Below are positions 1-5,391 of a stretch of 5,391 nt of DNA, piece after piece. Source of the stretch: Verrucomicrobiales bacterium (GTDB lineage Bacteria > Verrucomicrobiota > Verrucomicrobiia > Verrucomicrobiales > Akkermansiaceae). The translations under genes and the position numbers were made by a program. The notes below the pieces were generated by a model that was given only the letters and a program-made list of their open reading frames with translations, made no database searches and was not told the DNA's origin. The stretch covers positions 1 to 5,391 of the forward strand of contig PBTU01000033.1 in assembly GCA_002729295.1 (NCBI GenBank), read 5' to 3'. How positions within the stretch are numbered: position 1 is the stretch's first letter; each line of letters starts with the position of its first letter.

Positions 1-407
1 CTCTCGTCGCCGATGATACCGTGAAAATCTGCCAAATCGGCGGAGAACTGTCCACCTCGGCCAAAAACTTCGCCCGAGGATACCTCGAAATGCGGGGAAT
101 CGGCATCATAAACGTCGCCAACCTCTACGGATTGTCCGCCATTCGGCCCGAAAAACGTCTCGATCTGGTCGTTGCCCTAAAACCGGACACTGATCTCAAT
201 AAAGTCGACCGTACCGGCATTCGGCGAAAGAAATTTCAGGTTCTTGATGTTGAGGTCCCACTCATAGAGGTTCCCGTTGCTGCCGGGCGTGAAACTGCCC
301 GCCTAATCGGGGTGGCAGCACTGGATTTACAGCTCCGGAGAATTGGGTATGACATGGCCGACGAGTTCAATAAGAGAATCCTAGAGCAGATGAATGAGGG
401 ATTATAA
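1..407 (+). CDS. hprK: HPr kinase/phosphorylase, C-terminal part (5' end outside window)
   Basis: Bifunctional cytoplasmic enzyme that phosphorylates HPr on Ser46 and removes that phosphate again. The reading frame (first full codon at base 3) is open to the left edge, so this is the last ~134 residues of a protein usually ~310-330 long; the P-loop lies outside. Visible family marks are LVADD at bases 3-17 (the acidic pair after the Walker A region), the signature EMRGIGIINV at 87-116 (family form E-x-RG-x-GIINV), DRTG at 207-218, and the C-terminal segment PVAAGRE at 273-293 followed by VAALDLQLRRIG, which matches the family's PVRPGRN...VAAMN...G. The GTG at base 21 is an internal valine codon, because family similarity continues upstream of it. 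The PVRPGRN loop is altered here. ptsH, which encodes the substrate, follows after 97 bp. Identification is from remembered family motifs. Confidence 0.95.
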   Translation, partial: LVADDTVKICQIGGELSTSAKNFARGYLEMRGIGIINVANLYGLSAIRPEKRLDLVVALKPDTDLNKVDRTGIRRKKFQVLDVEVPLIEVPVAAGRETARLIGVAALDLQLRRIGYDMADEFNKRILEQMNEGL

Positions 408-408
408 T
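403..408 (+). promoter_or_regulatory. Possible -10 hexamer TATAAT overlapping the hprK stop
   Basis: A perfect consensus -10 hexamer overlaps the TAA stop of hprK. It could start a ptsHI transcript near base 414-416, with a ~90-nt leader before ptsH. Against it, the expected -35 positions (about 379-386) hold nothing like TTGACA, and there is no TG-type extended -10. One hexamer can occur by chance. It is noted because a 16-bp palindrome covers the predicted start point. Confidence 0.3.
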
Positions 409-412
409 ACCT

Positions 413-428
413 CAAAATGATCATTTTG
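413..428. repeat. Perfect 16-bp palindrome in the hprK-ptsH gap
   Basis: CAAAATGATCATTTTG reads identically on both strands. It begins 5 bp after the hprK stop codon and lies in the 97-bp gap before ptsH. As RNA it would form only a 6-bp, AU-rich stem with a 4-nt loop and no U tract, so it is a poor intrinsic terminator. As DNA it has the symmetry of a dimeric-repressor operator, and it sits where transcription from the TATAAT at 403-408 would begin. The function is inferred; only the symmetry is observed. Confidence 0.55.
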
Positions 429-504
429 GCAGCTGAGAGCGCAATATTTGTCTTTTCTGGGCTCTTCCCACCCGTCACTATGGCCGCGCCACAAGACCAT
501 TTTT

Positions 505-783
505 ATGCCTCAAAAGGATTTTACCATCACCAATCAACTCGGAATCCACGCTCGCCCAGCCGCGCAGTTTGTGAAAATCGCCAATACCTTTCCCTGCGAC
601 ATTCGTGTCGAGAAAGATGACGATGAAGTTGATGGTAAGAGCATCCTTGGACTCATGATGCTCGCTGCAGGTCACGGCTCGGTCATTTCCGTCACAACGG
701 AAGGCGAGCAGGCAGATGAAGCCCTAGAAGCTTTGGGTGAGTTGATCACCCGAGACTTCGAGGAAGTCTCCGCGGCAAACTAA
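505..783 (+). CDS. ptsH: HPr, phosphocarrier protein of the PTS
   Basis: Small cytoplasmic phosphocarrier (92 residues; the family is usually 85-95) that takes phosphate from enzyme I on a histidine and hands it to EIIA domains or other acceptors. The active-site motif GIHARPAA places His15 and Arg17 at canonical positions, and KSILGL places the regulatory serine at exactly Ser46, with the usual hydrophobic residues next to it. The following GHGSVISV and EALEALGELI fit the last strand and helix of the HPr fold. The ATG at 505 is chosen because it gives this canonical numbering and starts right before the first strand (FTIT). An in-frame TTG at 448 would add 19 unrelated residues. No good Shine-Dalgarno sequence precedes either start. 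It lies between hprK and ptsI on one strand, probably as an operon. An intact Ser46 beside hprK suggests that HPr is under kinase control here. Confidence 0.97.
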   Translation: MPQKDFTITNQLGIHARPAAQFVKIANTFPCDIRVEKDDDEVDGKSILGLMMLAAGHGSVISVTTEGEQADEALEALGELITRDFEEVSAAN

Positions 784-845
784 GCCTCGATCACTCTCCC
801 GCCAACCGCTGCGGGGTTGAATCCCGTCAAAATACGCTTGGGCAC

Positions 846-2621
846 ATGGCATCGAAATCAAATCGCGAACATACTTTCAACGGCACTGCGGTGTCCCGTG
901 GAATTGCTTTCGGCCCGATCCATGTCGTGGCACGAGGGTTCGCTGCTCCTGATGTCTATCCCATCAAGGAAGAAAATATTCCAGCCGAGCAAGCTCGCTT
1001 TGACCTCGCTATCGCCAAGACCAAGGAACAACTGGGCCAACTGCAAGAGCACATTGAGGGCATCGCCGGCTCTGATGATGAAGGGCTGGTCTTTGAAGCT
1101 CACAGCCTTGTTCTTGAAGACCCCGGCCTCCTGCGAAAAGTCAGTAAGGCTATCGAGGAGCGGAAACAGAACGCCGAGTTTTGTTTCTACGCCGTGATGC
1201 AAACCTTCCTCGAAGCAATGCGTCGGGTTGCCGACAGTTACCTCCGGGAACGCGCCGTCGATATCGACGACGTTTGCCAGCGGGTCCTCCGTAACTTCAA
1301 GGCTGACGACGGCGCAATTGGCCCGGACCACCAACATCTTTTGGTCACTTACGATCTCAGCCCTTCGGACACAGCGTCAATGGATCGTGCCAAGCTTCTC
1401 GGCTTTGTCACTGAGGCCGGAAGCATCAATTCCCACACTGCCATCCTGGCCCGGGCATTGGGAATTCCCGCTATCGTGGGACTTGGAGGCGCGGTTCTGG
1501 AAACGACTGCTTTGGCTCCCGCAATCATCGACGGATATTCCGGGAAACTCATTGTTCATCCTTCAGAGGAGACCACTGCGCGTTATCAAAAACTCGCAGC
1601 TGAACGGCAATCAGCCCGAAAAGCTCTCGAAGCCCTTCGTGACAAGGAGAGTACGACAACCGACGGCCACCACATCACGCTTTCCGCAAATATCGAGTTT
1701 ACCCATGAGCTAGATACTGTCCGCGAAAACCGAGCCGAAGGCGTGGGATTATTTCGAACTGAATTTTTCCTTCTCGAATCTTCCAACCACCCAAACGAAG
1801 AAGCACAAACCAAGGTCTATCGGGAACTCGCGATGGGAACTAAGCCCCATCAAGGAATCATTCGCACCCTTGACTCCGGTGGCGATAAGTTGGCCGTCGA
1901 AGCCTTCAGCGAACCCGAACCCAACCCCTTCCTGGGCTGGCGCGGCATTAGGGTGTCTCTCGATCGTCAGGCAATGTTCAAGGAACAGCTTCGCGCAATC
2001 CTTCGTGCAAGTTCCGAGGGAAAGCTCGGAATGATGTTCCCTTTTGTTTCAGGCCTCTCGGAAATCAAGGCCTGCCGAAAGCTCGTTTCAGAGTGCATGG
2101 GTGAACTCGATGCGGAAGGCCATGCCTATGATGCTGATCTCGAAATCGGCGCGATGATTGAAATCCCCTCGGCTGTTCTCGTCGCCGACGAGATTGCCAA
2201 AGAGGTTGACTTCTTCTCCATCGGGACAAATGACCTGATCCAATACACTGTGGCAGTGGATCGGATCAATCACCGCGTTGCCAAGCTATACCGATCTTCC
2301 CACCCGGCCGTCATTCGCTTGATCAAGATGACCACTGATGCGGCCAAACGGGCCAGTATCTGGACCGGAGTCTGTGGCGAAATGGCCACGGATCTCCACA
2401 TGACACCACTTCTGGTTGGACTCGGAGTGGATGAACTTTCAGTGGGGCCCCATGACCTCGCCCCCGTTCGTAAAGCCCTCCTCTCACTGGATTTTGGCAG
2501 GTGTCAGGAAATGGCAGCGAGGGCCCTTACTCTGGCCACCAGTCGGGAGGTTTTTGACTGCACCAAGGCAATGGCGCAAGAAGCCTATCCCGACTTGCTG
2601 GAGGGACTTGACGCGAGTTAG
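846..2621 (+). CDS. ptsI: Enzyme I, PEP-protein phosphotransferase of the PTS
   Basis: Cytoplasmic enzyme that autophosphorylates from PEP and passes the phosphate to HPr. It has 591 residues (E. coli 575) and starts directly with the EI N-terminal domain, with no GAF domain, so it is not of the PtsP/EI-Ntr type. Order: HPr-binding and phosphohistidine domains (~1-240), linker helix (~242-268), PEP-binding TIM barrel (~270-570). The catalytic residues sit at a constant +8 offset from E. coli: His197 in INSHTAI, Arg304 in LFRTEF, Arg340 in RTLDSGGDK, Mg ligands Glu439 (MIEIP) and Asp463 (SIGTNDL), Arg473, and Cys510 in CGEMATD. NPFLGWRGIR is also present. One oddity is AGSINSH around the active histidine, where the family usually has GGxTSH. 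The ATG at 846 is 62 bp after ptsH, with no clear Shine-Dalgarno. The stop overlaps the convergent gene's stop by 4 bp. Confidence 0.97.
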   Translation: MASKSNREHTFNGTAVSRGIAFGPIHVVARGFAAPDVYPIKEENIPAEQARFDLAIAKTKEQLGQLQEHIEGIAGSDDEGLVFEAHSLVLEDPGLLRKVSKAIEERKQNAEFCFYAVMQTFLEAMRRVADSYLRERAVDIDDVCQRVLRNFKADDGAIGPDHQHLLVTYDLSPSDTASMDRAKLLGFVTEAGSINSHTAILARALGIPAIVGLGGAVLETTALAPAIIDGYSGKLIVHPSEETTARYQKLAAERQSARKALEALRDKESTTTDGHHITLSANIEFTHELDTVRENRAEGVGLFRTEFFLLESSNHPNEEAQTKVYRELAMGTKPHQGIIRTLDSGGDKLAVEAFSEPEPNPFLGWRGIRVSLDRQAMFKEQLRAILRASSEGKLGMMFPFVSGLSEIKACRKLVSECMGELDAEGHAYDADLEIGAMIEIPSAVLVADEIAKEVDFFSIGTNDLIQYTVAVDRINHRVAKLYRSSHPAVIRLIKMTTDAAKRASIWTGVCGEMATDLHMTPLLVGLGVDELSVGPHDLAPVRKALLSLDFGRCQEMAARALTLATSREVFDCTKAMAQEAYPDLLEGLDAS

Positions 2622-3484
2622 CGCATCTCCATACCGCTCTTAGCAAAGACCCAGCGATTGACCTCGCCTCCCTTGATGAGGGCTTTGGCATTCACGGGCT
2701 TCTCTCCAAAAATGGTCTGGGCTTTGTAAGTCACCAAACCGATCTGATAGTTCACTCCGTCAATACTTTCGTCTTCGCCAGCCTTCCAGGTAACTACCTG
2801 CTCGGGCTTAAACTCCTTCAAAGTACCCGCAGCGATGAACTTTTTCATTAACGCCACAAGTTCTTCAGGTGAAAGCTTCTTATCAGCAGGTTCAGGGGTC
2901 GGTGCCGAATTGTCCGATCCATCTGTCCCACCGTCCCCGCTTGCAACCATGGGACCACCGGTAGCTGGAGCTGGAGGAGTCGCGACAGTAGGGGTTGGTT
3001 CGGCAACTGGTGGAGGATTCACCGGAGCGGGCGGATTGACCGGAGGCTTGGGAGGAGCCGTAGTGGGTCCTCCAGCGACCTTCCCTGCGTCCTTGTCAAA
3101 TTTGGCCTGAGCCAAAACCCCATACAGGTCGGTCGTCTCAACAGCGACACGGCCTTTAGCGACGCCATCAGTGGTCTCGATGATCAATTCTAATCCGTCA
3201 CGATTCAGTAACTTCACTTCGGTTCCACGAGTGAGCATTTTGACTCCCTCCCCGCTATTAGTCGCTAACTTGACCTGTTTTGCGATTTTAACGATCGTGG
3301 GCAGGTCATCTGCCCGGTATTCAGCCAAATCTATTTCATAAATGGCGTTCTGAACTTTGACCTTCTTGACAAGGGAGGATGTAGTCTTTTTTTCCTTCAC
3401 CAGCATTGGTCCGATGCTCGGTCCGAGCATTAAACCAAGAAGGTGGAGGACTACTACGATTATGGCAAATTTTGCGTATCTCAT
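2618..3484 (-). CDS. Unrecognised membrane-anchored protein with Pro-rich linker
   Basis: I do not recognise this 288-residue protein. Residues 6-21 are strongly hydrophobic after a short basic start (MRYAK), with no obvious lipobox or signal-peptidase site, so a single-pass inner-membrane anchor with the rest outside the cytoplasm is likely. Residues ~34-130 form a first region whose part at 78-122 (spaced valines, GTEV, DGVAKGRV) resembles a bacterial SH3-like beta-barrel; this is inference. Residues 138-175 are a Pro/Ala/Thr/Val-rich linker, and 176-202 are Gly/Asp/Ser-rich and acidic. Residues 203-288 look like a second compact domain: a helix starting LSPEELVALMKKF, then strand-like segments containing IDGVNYQIGLVTYKAQTIFG and ending AKSGMEMR. 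The coding case rests on domain-like composition, the anchor at the start, and tight packing between ptsI and polA. The ATG at 3484 is the only start that keeps the anchor; it lacks a Shine-Dalgarno. It is divergent from polA. Confidence 0.85.
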   Translation of the reverse strand: MRYAKFAIIVVVLHLLGLMLGPSIGPMLVKEKKTTSSLVKKVKVQNAIYEIDLAEYRADDLPTIVKIAKQVKLATNSGEGVKMLTRGTEVKLLNRDGLELIIETTDGVAKGRVAVETTDLYGVLAQAKFDKDAGKVAGGPTTAPPKPPVNPPAPVNPPPVAEPTPTVATPPAPATGGPMVASGDGGTDGSDNSAPTPEPADKKLSPEELVALMKKFIAAGTLKEFKPEQVVTWKAGEDESIDGVNYQIGLVTYKAQTIFGEKPVNAKALIKGGEVNRWVFAKSGMEMR

Positions 3485-3509
3485 AAGATCGGGTGGGTGC
3501 AGGCAGAAA

Positions 3510-3536
3510 ATTAGAGTGATCTTGACGATTTGTCAC
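3510..3536 (-). promoter_or_regulatory. Weak candidate promoter for the minus-strand 288-residue gene
   Basis: Read on the minus strand, GTGACA (3536-3531) is followed after 15 bp by TCTAAT (3515-3510, five of six matches to TATAAT), about 25 bp ahead of the ATG at 3484. The position is right for a promoter but the spacer is short. With 17-bp spacing the -10 would be TAATTT, a poorer match. This is the best candidate in the 102-bp divergent gap, but it could be chance. Confidence 0.25.
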
Positions 3537-3540
3537 GTCA
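3523..3540. repeat. Inverted repeat TGACG-N8-CGTCA in the divergent intergenic region
   Basis: Five-base arms at 3523-3527 and 3536-3540 are separated by 8 bp, and the right arm overlaps a tandem GTCACGTCAC (3532-3541). It lies between the two divergent starts and overlaps the candidate minus-strand promoter, so an operator role is possible. Arms this short are common by chance. Confidence 0.3.
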
Positions 3541-3541
3541 C

Positions 3542-3555
3542 CAAACTCAGGTTTG
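3542..3555. repeat. Short inverted repeat CAAAC-N4-GTTTG upstream of polA
   Basis: Perfect 5-bp arms flank TCAG, 31 bp before the polA ATG. In RNA it could form a small hairpin in the polA leader. No U tract follows directly, so it does not look like a terminator. It is statistically weak and is listed because it falls in the only intergenic region available to control polA. Confidence 0.25.
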
Positions 3556-3574
3556 ACCTTTTCTCTTTCAGACC

Positions 3575-3579
3575 AAAGG
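3575..3579 (+). promoter_or_regulatory. Ribosome binding site of polA (AAAGG)
   Basis: AAAGG lies 7 nt before the ATG at 3587, a partial match to the anti-Shine-Dalgarno complement with good spacing. It supports this ATG as the polA start. The other three visible starts in the window have nothing as good. Confidence 0.5.
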
Positions 3580-3586
3580 CTGGGGC

Positions 3587-5391
3587 ATGGCAAATTCGCG
3601 TCTTTTTCTCCTCGATGGCATGGCCTTGGTCTATCGGGCCCACTTCGCCTTCATCAGGAACCCCATCACCAACTCAAATGGTGTAAATACCTCTGCGATA
3701 TATGGTTTCGCCAACACCCTCCTGACCATTATCGGGAAGGAATCGCCCACTCATCTTGCGGTAGCCTTCGATACCTCGGCCCCTACTTCCCGTCATAAAA
3801 CCTATCCCGAATACAAGGCCCAGCGGGAGGCAATGCCCGAAGAATTGGCCGCCGCGATCCCCGAAGTGAAGAAATTGTGCGCTGCTTTCCGTATTCCGGT
3901 CATTGAAATGGACGGATTCGAAGCTGATGACATCATCGGCACAATCGCTCATCAGGCTGAGGAAAACGGGAATTTCGACACCTTTATGGTCACGCCCGAC
4001 AAGGATTTTGCGCAATTAGTCGCCCCACGAACCGCGATGTGGAAACCCGGACGTCAGGGATCGGATCACGAAGTCCTCGACCTCCCTGCCATCCTCGAAA
4101 AATGGGAGATCAAATCGCCCAAACAAGTGATCGATATCCTAGGACTTTGGGGTGATGCCTCCGACAACATTCCCGGCGTTCCTGGAATTGGAGAAAAAAC
4201 GGCAAAAAAACTCGTCGGTCTCTACGATTCGGTTGAAGGACTGATCGACAACATCGACAAACTCAAGGGCAAGCAGAAGGAGAACGTTACCAACTTTGCC
4301 GAACAAGCCCGCCTATCCAAAAATCTCGCGACCATCATTCTCGATGTTCCGGTTGCACAAACATTGGACGACCTTGTTCGTCAGGAACCAGACGAGGAAG
4401 TCCTGAGGGCAGCCTTCGAAGAATGGGAATTCCGCACGCTGACCAAGCGCCTCTTTTCGAAGAATGACGATTCAGACGGCGGCGACGCTCCGGTCTTCGA
4501 GAGTTTAAAAAATATTTCTGACGTCCCACACAACTACCACCTCGTCCGGTCCGACGACGAGATCGAGGACCTCATCAAAAAACTCATGACCGCTGAGTCC
4601 TTCTGTTTTGATGTCGAAACAAATTCTCTCGATCGCTTTCAAGCCAAACTCCTCGGCATCGCATTCTCCACCACTCCACAAGAAGCATACTATCTACCAG
4701 TTTCAGATTGGGAATCTCTCCGCAAAAAAATTGCTCCTGTTCTGACTTCTGACTCTCTCAAAGTCGGACACAATCTGAAATTCGACCTCGCCATTCTCCT
4801 CTCCCACGGTATCGCCGTGAAAGGTCCATTCTTTGACACCATGCTGGCCCATATCTTGGTGGCTCCGGATCAAAAACACACCATGGATAGCTTGGCTGAA
4901 AGCCTTCTCAATTATTCTCCCGTCAAGCTTGTCGATCTTTTCACTGAAAGCGCAGAACCCGACGACGACCTCTTCGCTGCTGCTGCCAAAAAGAAAGCGG
5001 CCAAGGGAAACCTTGACCCGTCGGAGATCCCCACTGAAAAACTAGCTGAATACGCGGCCGAAGATGCTGACGTGACCATCCAGCTTTTCCACTCCCTCAA
5101 ACCTCTGCTTGAAGAAAAGAAACTCCTCCCGCTCTGGGAATCTATCGAAGCCCCGCTTCTTCCTGTCCTCGTTGCGATGGAGGCCGAAGGAATCACGGTC
5201 GATCAAAATGTCCTCGACGAAGTTGGTGAAACCCTCGCGGAACGAATCGCGAAACTCAGTGTCGAAATCGAAGCTTCCGCCGGAAGACCTTTCAACCTCA
5301 ACTCACCCAAACAACTCGGAGAGATCCTCTTTGGCGAAATGGAGCTGGTGGAAAAACCAAAGAAAACAAAGACCGGTCAATTCAAGACCGA
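3587..5391 (+). CDS. polA: DNA polymerase I, N-terminal two thirds (3' end outside window)
   Basis: Replication and repair polymerase that removes RNA primers and fills gaps. The frame stays open from ATG 3587 to the right edge: 601 residues seen of an expected ~930. The 5'-nuclease domain (~1-290) keeps its metal-binding acids: Asp10, Asp62, Glu112/Asp114/Asp115 (GFEADD), Asp138/Asp140 (TPDKD), Asp190/Asp193 (GDASDN), then the DNA-binding helix-hairpin-helix PGVPGIGEKTAKK. The proofreading domain (~315-510) has all DEDDy residues: Asp342 and Glu344 (FDVET), Asp400 (GHNLKFD), Tyr489 and Asp493 (YAAEDAD). It should therefore be exonuclease-active, unlike the degenerate domain of Taq or Bacillus polymerase I. 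A Lys/Ala-rich loop (~458-474) precedes exo motif III. FNLNSPKQL at 569-577 marks the start of the polymerase domain; catalytic motifs A, B and C are beyond the edge. The start is chosen from MANSRLFLLDG, the usual family beginning, and the AAAGG upstream. Confidence 0.97.
   Translation, partial: MANSRLFLLDGMALVYRAHFAFIRNPITNSNGVNTSAIYGFANTLLTIIGKESPTHLAVAFDTSAPTSRHKTYPEYKAQREAMPEELAAAIPEVKKLCAAFRIPVIEMDGFEADDIIGTIAHQAEENGNFDTFMVTPDKDFAQLVAPRTAMWKPGRQGSDHEVLDLPAILEKWEIKSPKQVIDILGLWGDASDNIPGVPGIGEKTAKKLVGLYDSVEGLIDNIDKLKGKQKENVTNFAEQARLSKNLATIILDVPVAQTLDDLVRQEPDEEVLRAAFEEWEFRTLTKRLFSKNDDSDGGDAPVFESLKNISDVPHNYHLVRSDDEIEDLIKKLMTAESFCFDVETNSLDRFQAKLLGIAFSTTPQEAYYLPVSDWESLRKKIAPVLTSDSLKVGHNLKFDLAILLSHGIAVKGPFFDTMLAHILVAPDQKHTMDSLAESLLNYSPVKLVDLFTESAEPDDDLFAAAAKKKAAKGNLDPSEIPTEKLAEYAAEDADVTIQLFHSLKPLLEEKKLLPLWESIEAPLLPVLVAMEAEGITVDQNVLDEVGETLAERIAKLSVEIEASAGRPFNLNSPKQLGEILFGEMELVEKPKKTKTGQFKT

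Noticed and set aside
21..23. GTG as the start of a short 128-residue gene.
   Set aside because: HprK similarity (LVADD) continues upstream in the same frame to the window edge, so this GTG is an internal valine codon.
448..504. Upstream in-frame TTG start for ptsH adding 19 residues.
   Set aside because: The extra residues do not resemble HPr, and ATG 505 gives exact canonical numbering for His15 and Ser46.
417..620. Plus-strand reading frame beginning with a hydrophobic stretch in the hprK-ptsH gap.
   Set aside because: It runs out of frame into ptsH, and its second half is just ptsH read in the wrong frame. The hydrophobic start alone does not make a gene.
803..819. CAACC-N7-GGTTG inverted repeat between ptsH and ptsI as a terminator.
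   Set aside because: The stem is only 5 bp and no run of T follows. It may slow transcription slightly, but there is no support for termination.
858..1337. A 159-codon minus-strand reading frame inside ptsI.
   Set aside because: It lies wholly within the strongly supported ptsI coding sequence and shows no recognisable motif.
2835..3110. Gly-rich plus-strand reading frame.
   Set aside because: It is the complement of the Pro-rich linker of the minus-strand protein; Pro codons read in reverse give Gly codons.
3522..3550. TTGACG as the -35 box of a polA promoter.
   Set aside because: At 17-bp spacing the -10 position reads ACTCAG, a poor match, and neighbouring spacings are no better.
3674..4015. 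A 113-codon minus-strand reading frame inside polA.
   Set aside because: It is antisense to the conserved 5'-nuclease domain, including its metal-binding motifs.

Overview
The window looks like an ordinary chromosomal core region of a bacterium with moderate GC content. It holds the cytoplasmic arm of the sugar phosphotransferase system (PTS) with its HPr kinase, an unrecognised membrane-anchored protein, and the first two thirds of DNA polymerase I. HPr kinase/phosphorylase beside HPr and enzyme I, no PTS permease in view, and weak or absent Shine-Dalgarno sequences at three of the four visible starts would suit Verrucomicrobiota or a related PVC lineage. That assignment rests on memory of the families and is tentative; a database search would settle it.

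Layout: (1) bases 1-783, plus strand: the 3' end of hprK (cut by the left edge), a 97-bp gap holding a perfect TATAAT hexamer and a perfect 16-bp palindrome, then ptsH (HPr). (2) 846-2621, plus strand: ptsI (enzyme I), complete, 62 bp after ptsH. (3) 2618-3484, minus strand: a 288-residue protein with an N-terminal hydrophobic anchor and a Pro-rich linker; its stop overlaps the ptsI stop by 4 bp. (4) 3485-3586: a divergent intergenic region with short inverted repeats. (5) 3587-5391, plus strand: polA, open to the right edge, with complete 5'-nuclease and proofreading domains and only the beginning of the polymerase domain.

How the genes work together: enzyme I takes phosphate from PEP on His197 and passes it to HPr His15. 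HprK phosphorylates or dephosphorylates HPr on Ser46 and so tunes the phosphate flow or makes a signalling form of HPr. All three key HPr positions (His15, Arg17, Ser46) are present at canonical numbering, so both modes look intact. No EIIA, EIIB or EIIC is in the window, so it cannot be told whether the chain feeds sugar transport or a purely regulatory output. The 288-residue protein and polA show no functional link to the PTS genes. I see no mobile element, CRISPR array, tRNA or rRNA, and no clear sign of a novel multi-gene system. The items most worth a second look are the 288-residue protein, the promoter/palindrome pair ahead of ptsH, and the active-site motif variants in HprK and enzyme I.
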